Assembly (NCBI RefSeq): GCF_024753145.1
Contig: NZ_JANUGU010000001.1
Span: 434,001 to 498,000 of the forward strand
DNA length: 64,000 nt
Reading direction: 5' to 3'
Source: Massilia terrae
Lineage (GTDB): Bacteria; Pseudomonadota; Gammaproteobacteria; Burkholderiales; Burkholderiaceae_D
Part shown: one piece after another, positions 63,277-64,000 of the stretch
How the letters are laid out: every line of letters begins with the position of its first letter
How positions within the stretch are numbered: the stretch's first letter is position 1
Made by a program: the position numbers and the translations under genes
Notes under the pieces: generated by a model
Told to the model about the DNA's origin: nothing
Seen by the model: the letters and a program-made list of their open reading frames with translations, nothing else
Databases searched by the model: none

Positions 63277-64000
63277 TGCAGCACCGCCTCCACCGGCTGG
63301 CCGGGACGCAGTTTCGGCGCGTCTTCGGGAGCAGGCCGTGCCTCCACCATGAACACCAGCTTGGATCGGGTCGCGTTACTGTAGATGACGGGCGGCGTGT
63401 ATTCGGACTGGTTCGAGACGAAGCTGATCGTGGCCGGCACCGCGGCCGCGCAGCCGTCGCATCGCACCTGCAGCTTGCGTCCGGGCGCCAGCGCGCCCAC
63501 CGCTGTTTCGGGCACGAAGAAACGCACCTTGACGTTCGCGGGAGGGAGCATGCGCACCACCGGGCTGCCGGCCGGCACCCACTCGCCGCTGCGGTACAGG
63601 GTGTCGTAGACCAGGCCCGCGTCCAGCGCATGCACCTGCTTCTGCGCGAGCTTCCACTGCGCCTGTCCCAGCGCCGCCCTGGCCGCGTCGACCTGGGCCT
63701 GCTGCGCGCGCATCTGCTGTTCGCGGCCGGGCAGGCGGGCCACCTGCACCTGCGCCTCCAGCTCGCGCACCCGCGCCTGCGCCGCGCTGGCGGCGGTGCG
63801 GGTGTCGTCGAGCTGCGCGCGCGCGATCCCGCCGGCGCGGTACTGGGCTTCGTCGCGCTGGCGCTGGAGCCCGAGGCGTTCGGCCTCGGCGCGCGCCTGC
63901 TGGAGCTGGGCCTGGGTCACGTTCACTTCCTGGGGACGGCGGCCGGTGGCCAGGTCTGCGCGCTGGGCCTGCGCGGCCTGCAGCTGCTGCTGGGCCTGGC
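63273..64000 (-). CDS. HlyD/YbhG-type periplasmic adaptor, C-terminal part (cut by window edge)
   Basis: At least 242 residues are in the window; the gene continues past the right edge. An open frame runs through the GTG at 63926 without a stop, and the sequence before it (LATGRRPQEVNVTQAQL) is the YbhG/HlyD hairpin signature, so that GTG is not the start. The helical hairpin (QAQLQQARAEAERLGLQR to QVDAARAALGQAQWKLAQ) is followed by the barrel (SGEWVPAGSPVVRMLPPANVKVRFFV). It links the ABC-2 exporter to the outer-membrane factor. Confidence 0.9.
   Translation of the reverse strand, partial: QAQQQLQAAQAQRADLATGRRPQEVNVTQAQLQQARAEAERLGLQRQRDEAQYRAGGIARAQLDDTRTAASAAQARVRELEAQVQVARLPGREQQMRAQQAQVDAARAALGQAQWKLAQKQVHALDAGLVYDTLYRSGEWVPAGSPVVRMLPPANVKVRFFVPETAVGALAPGRKLQVRCDGCAAAVPATISFVSNQSEYTPPVIYSNATRSKLVFMVEARPAPEDAPKLRPGQPVEAVLQ

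Noticed and set aside
1..64000. CRISPR arrays, tRNA/rRNA genes, prophage or insertion-sequence transposases
   Set aside because: No regular spaced repeats, cloverleaf-like gaps, phage structural genes or transposase motifs were seen. The gaps between genes are all under 300 nt.

Overview
The window is GC-rich, dense DNA from a free-living Gram-negative, with no tRNA, rRNA, CRISPR array or prophage seen. TonB receptors, RND pumps, an ArgO/ArgP pair, PepSY reductases and a Wsp-like chemosensory operon suggest a betaproteobacterium, plausibly Oxalobacteraceae (Massilia/Duganella type). The taxon is inferred from gene content and style only.

Layout. 1-5.7 kb: end of a TonB receptor/YfcC-type carrier operon, an FMN reductase, a REP-like inverted repeat, and the divergent argO/argP pair. 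5.8-19.6 kb: a probable metal or chelate uptake locus. It holds a sensor kinase/OmpR-type regulator pair, a PepSY membrane protein, a PepSY protein fused to a flavin/2Fe-2S reductase, a siderophore-type TonB receptor, two solute-binding proteins without their own ABC transporter, an outer-membrane protein, a beta-propeller, a 2-hydroxycarboxylate (citrate/malate-type) carrier and a LuxR-type regulator. Three copies of a tandem box (TTTCAGG-N4-RTTCAG) precede three transcription units here and suggest one regulon. 19.7-28.7 kb: visibly lower GC, holding an MCE protein and lipoprotein without an ABC core, cytochrome b561, a lactonase-like metallo-hydrolase, a methyltransferase, an FAD oxidase, and an efflux adaptor plus outer-membrane factor. 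28.7-35.0 kb: an RND efflux operon with its own two-component system.

35.2-38.4 kb: a PAS/GAF sensor kinase with a NarL-type regulator. 38.7-56.7 kb: thirteen co-directional genes, mostly joined by 4-nt ATGA overlaps. They encode a Wsp-like chemosensory array (CheW, CheR-TPR, CheW, MCP, CheA-REC, CheB) followed by a c-di-GMP block: two giant GGDEF-EAL proteins with receivers, a stand-alone mini-domain, an HDOD protein, a sensorless histidine kinase, an HD-GYP-like protein and a single receiver. The two GGDEF-EAL proteins look reciprocally degenerate (one keeps the EAL residues, the other the GGDEF residues), and the HD-GYP has lost metal ligands. Four receivers of one RpfG-like type sit beside one soluble kinase. 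This is the strongest candidate for an undescribed signalling system in the window.

56.7-64 kb: a metallophosphoesterase, an NHL-propeller/M23-peptidase fusion, and an ABC-2 efflux operon (outer-membrane factor, permease, ATPase, HlyD adaptor) that runs off the right edge.
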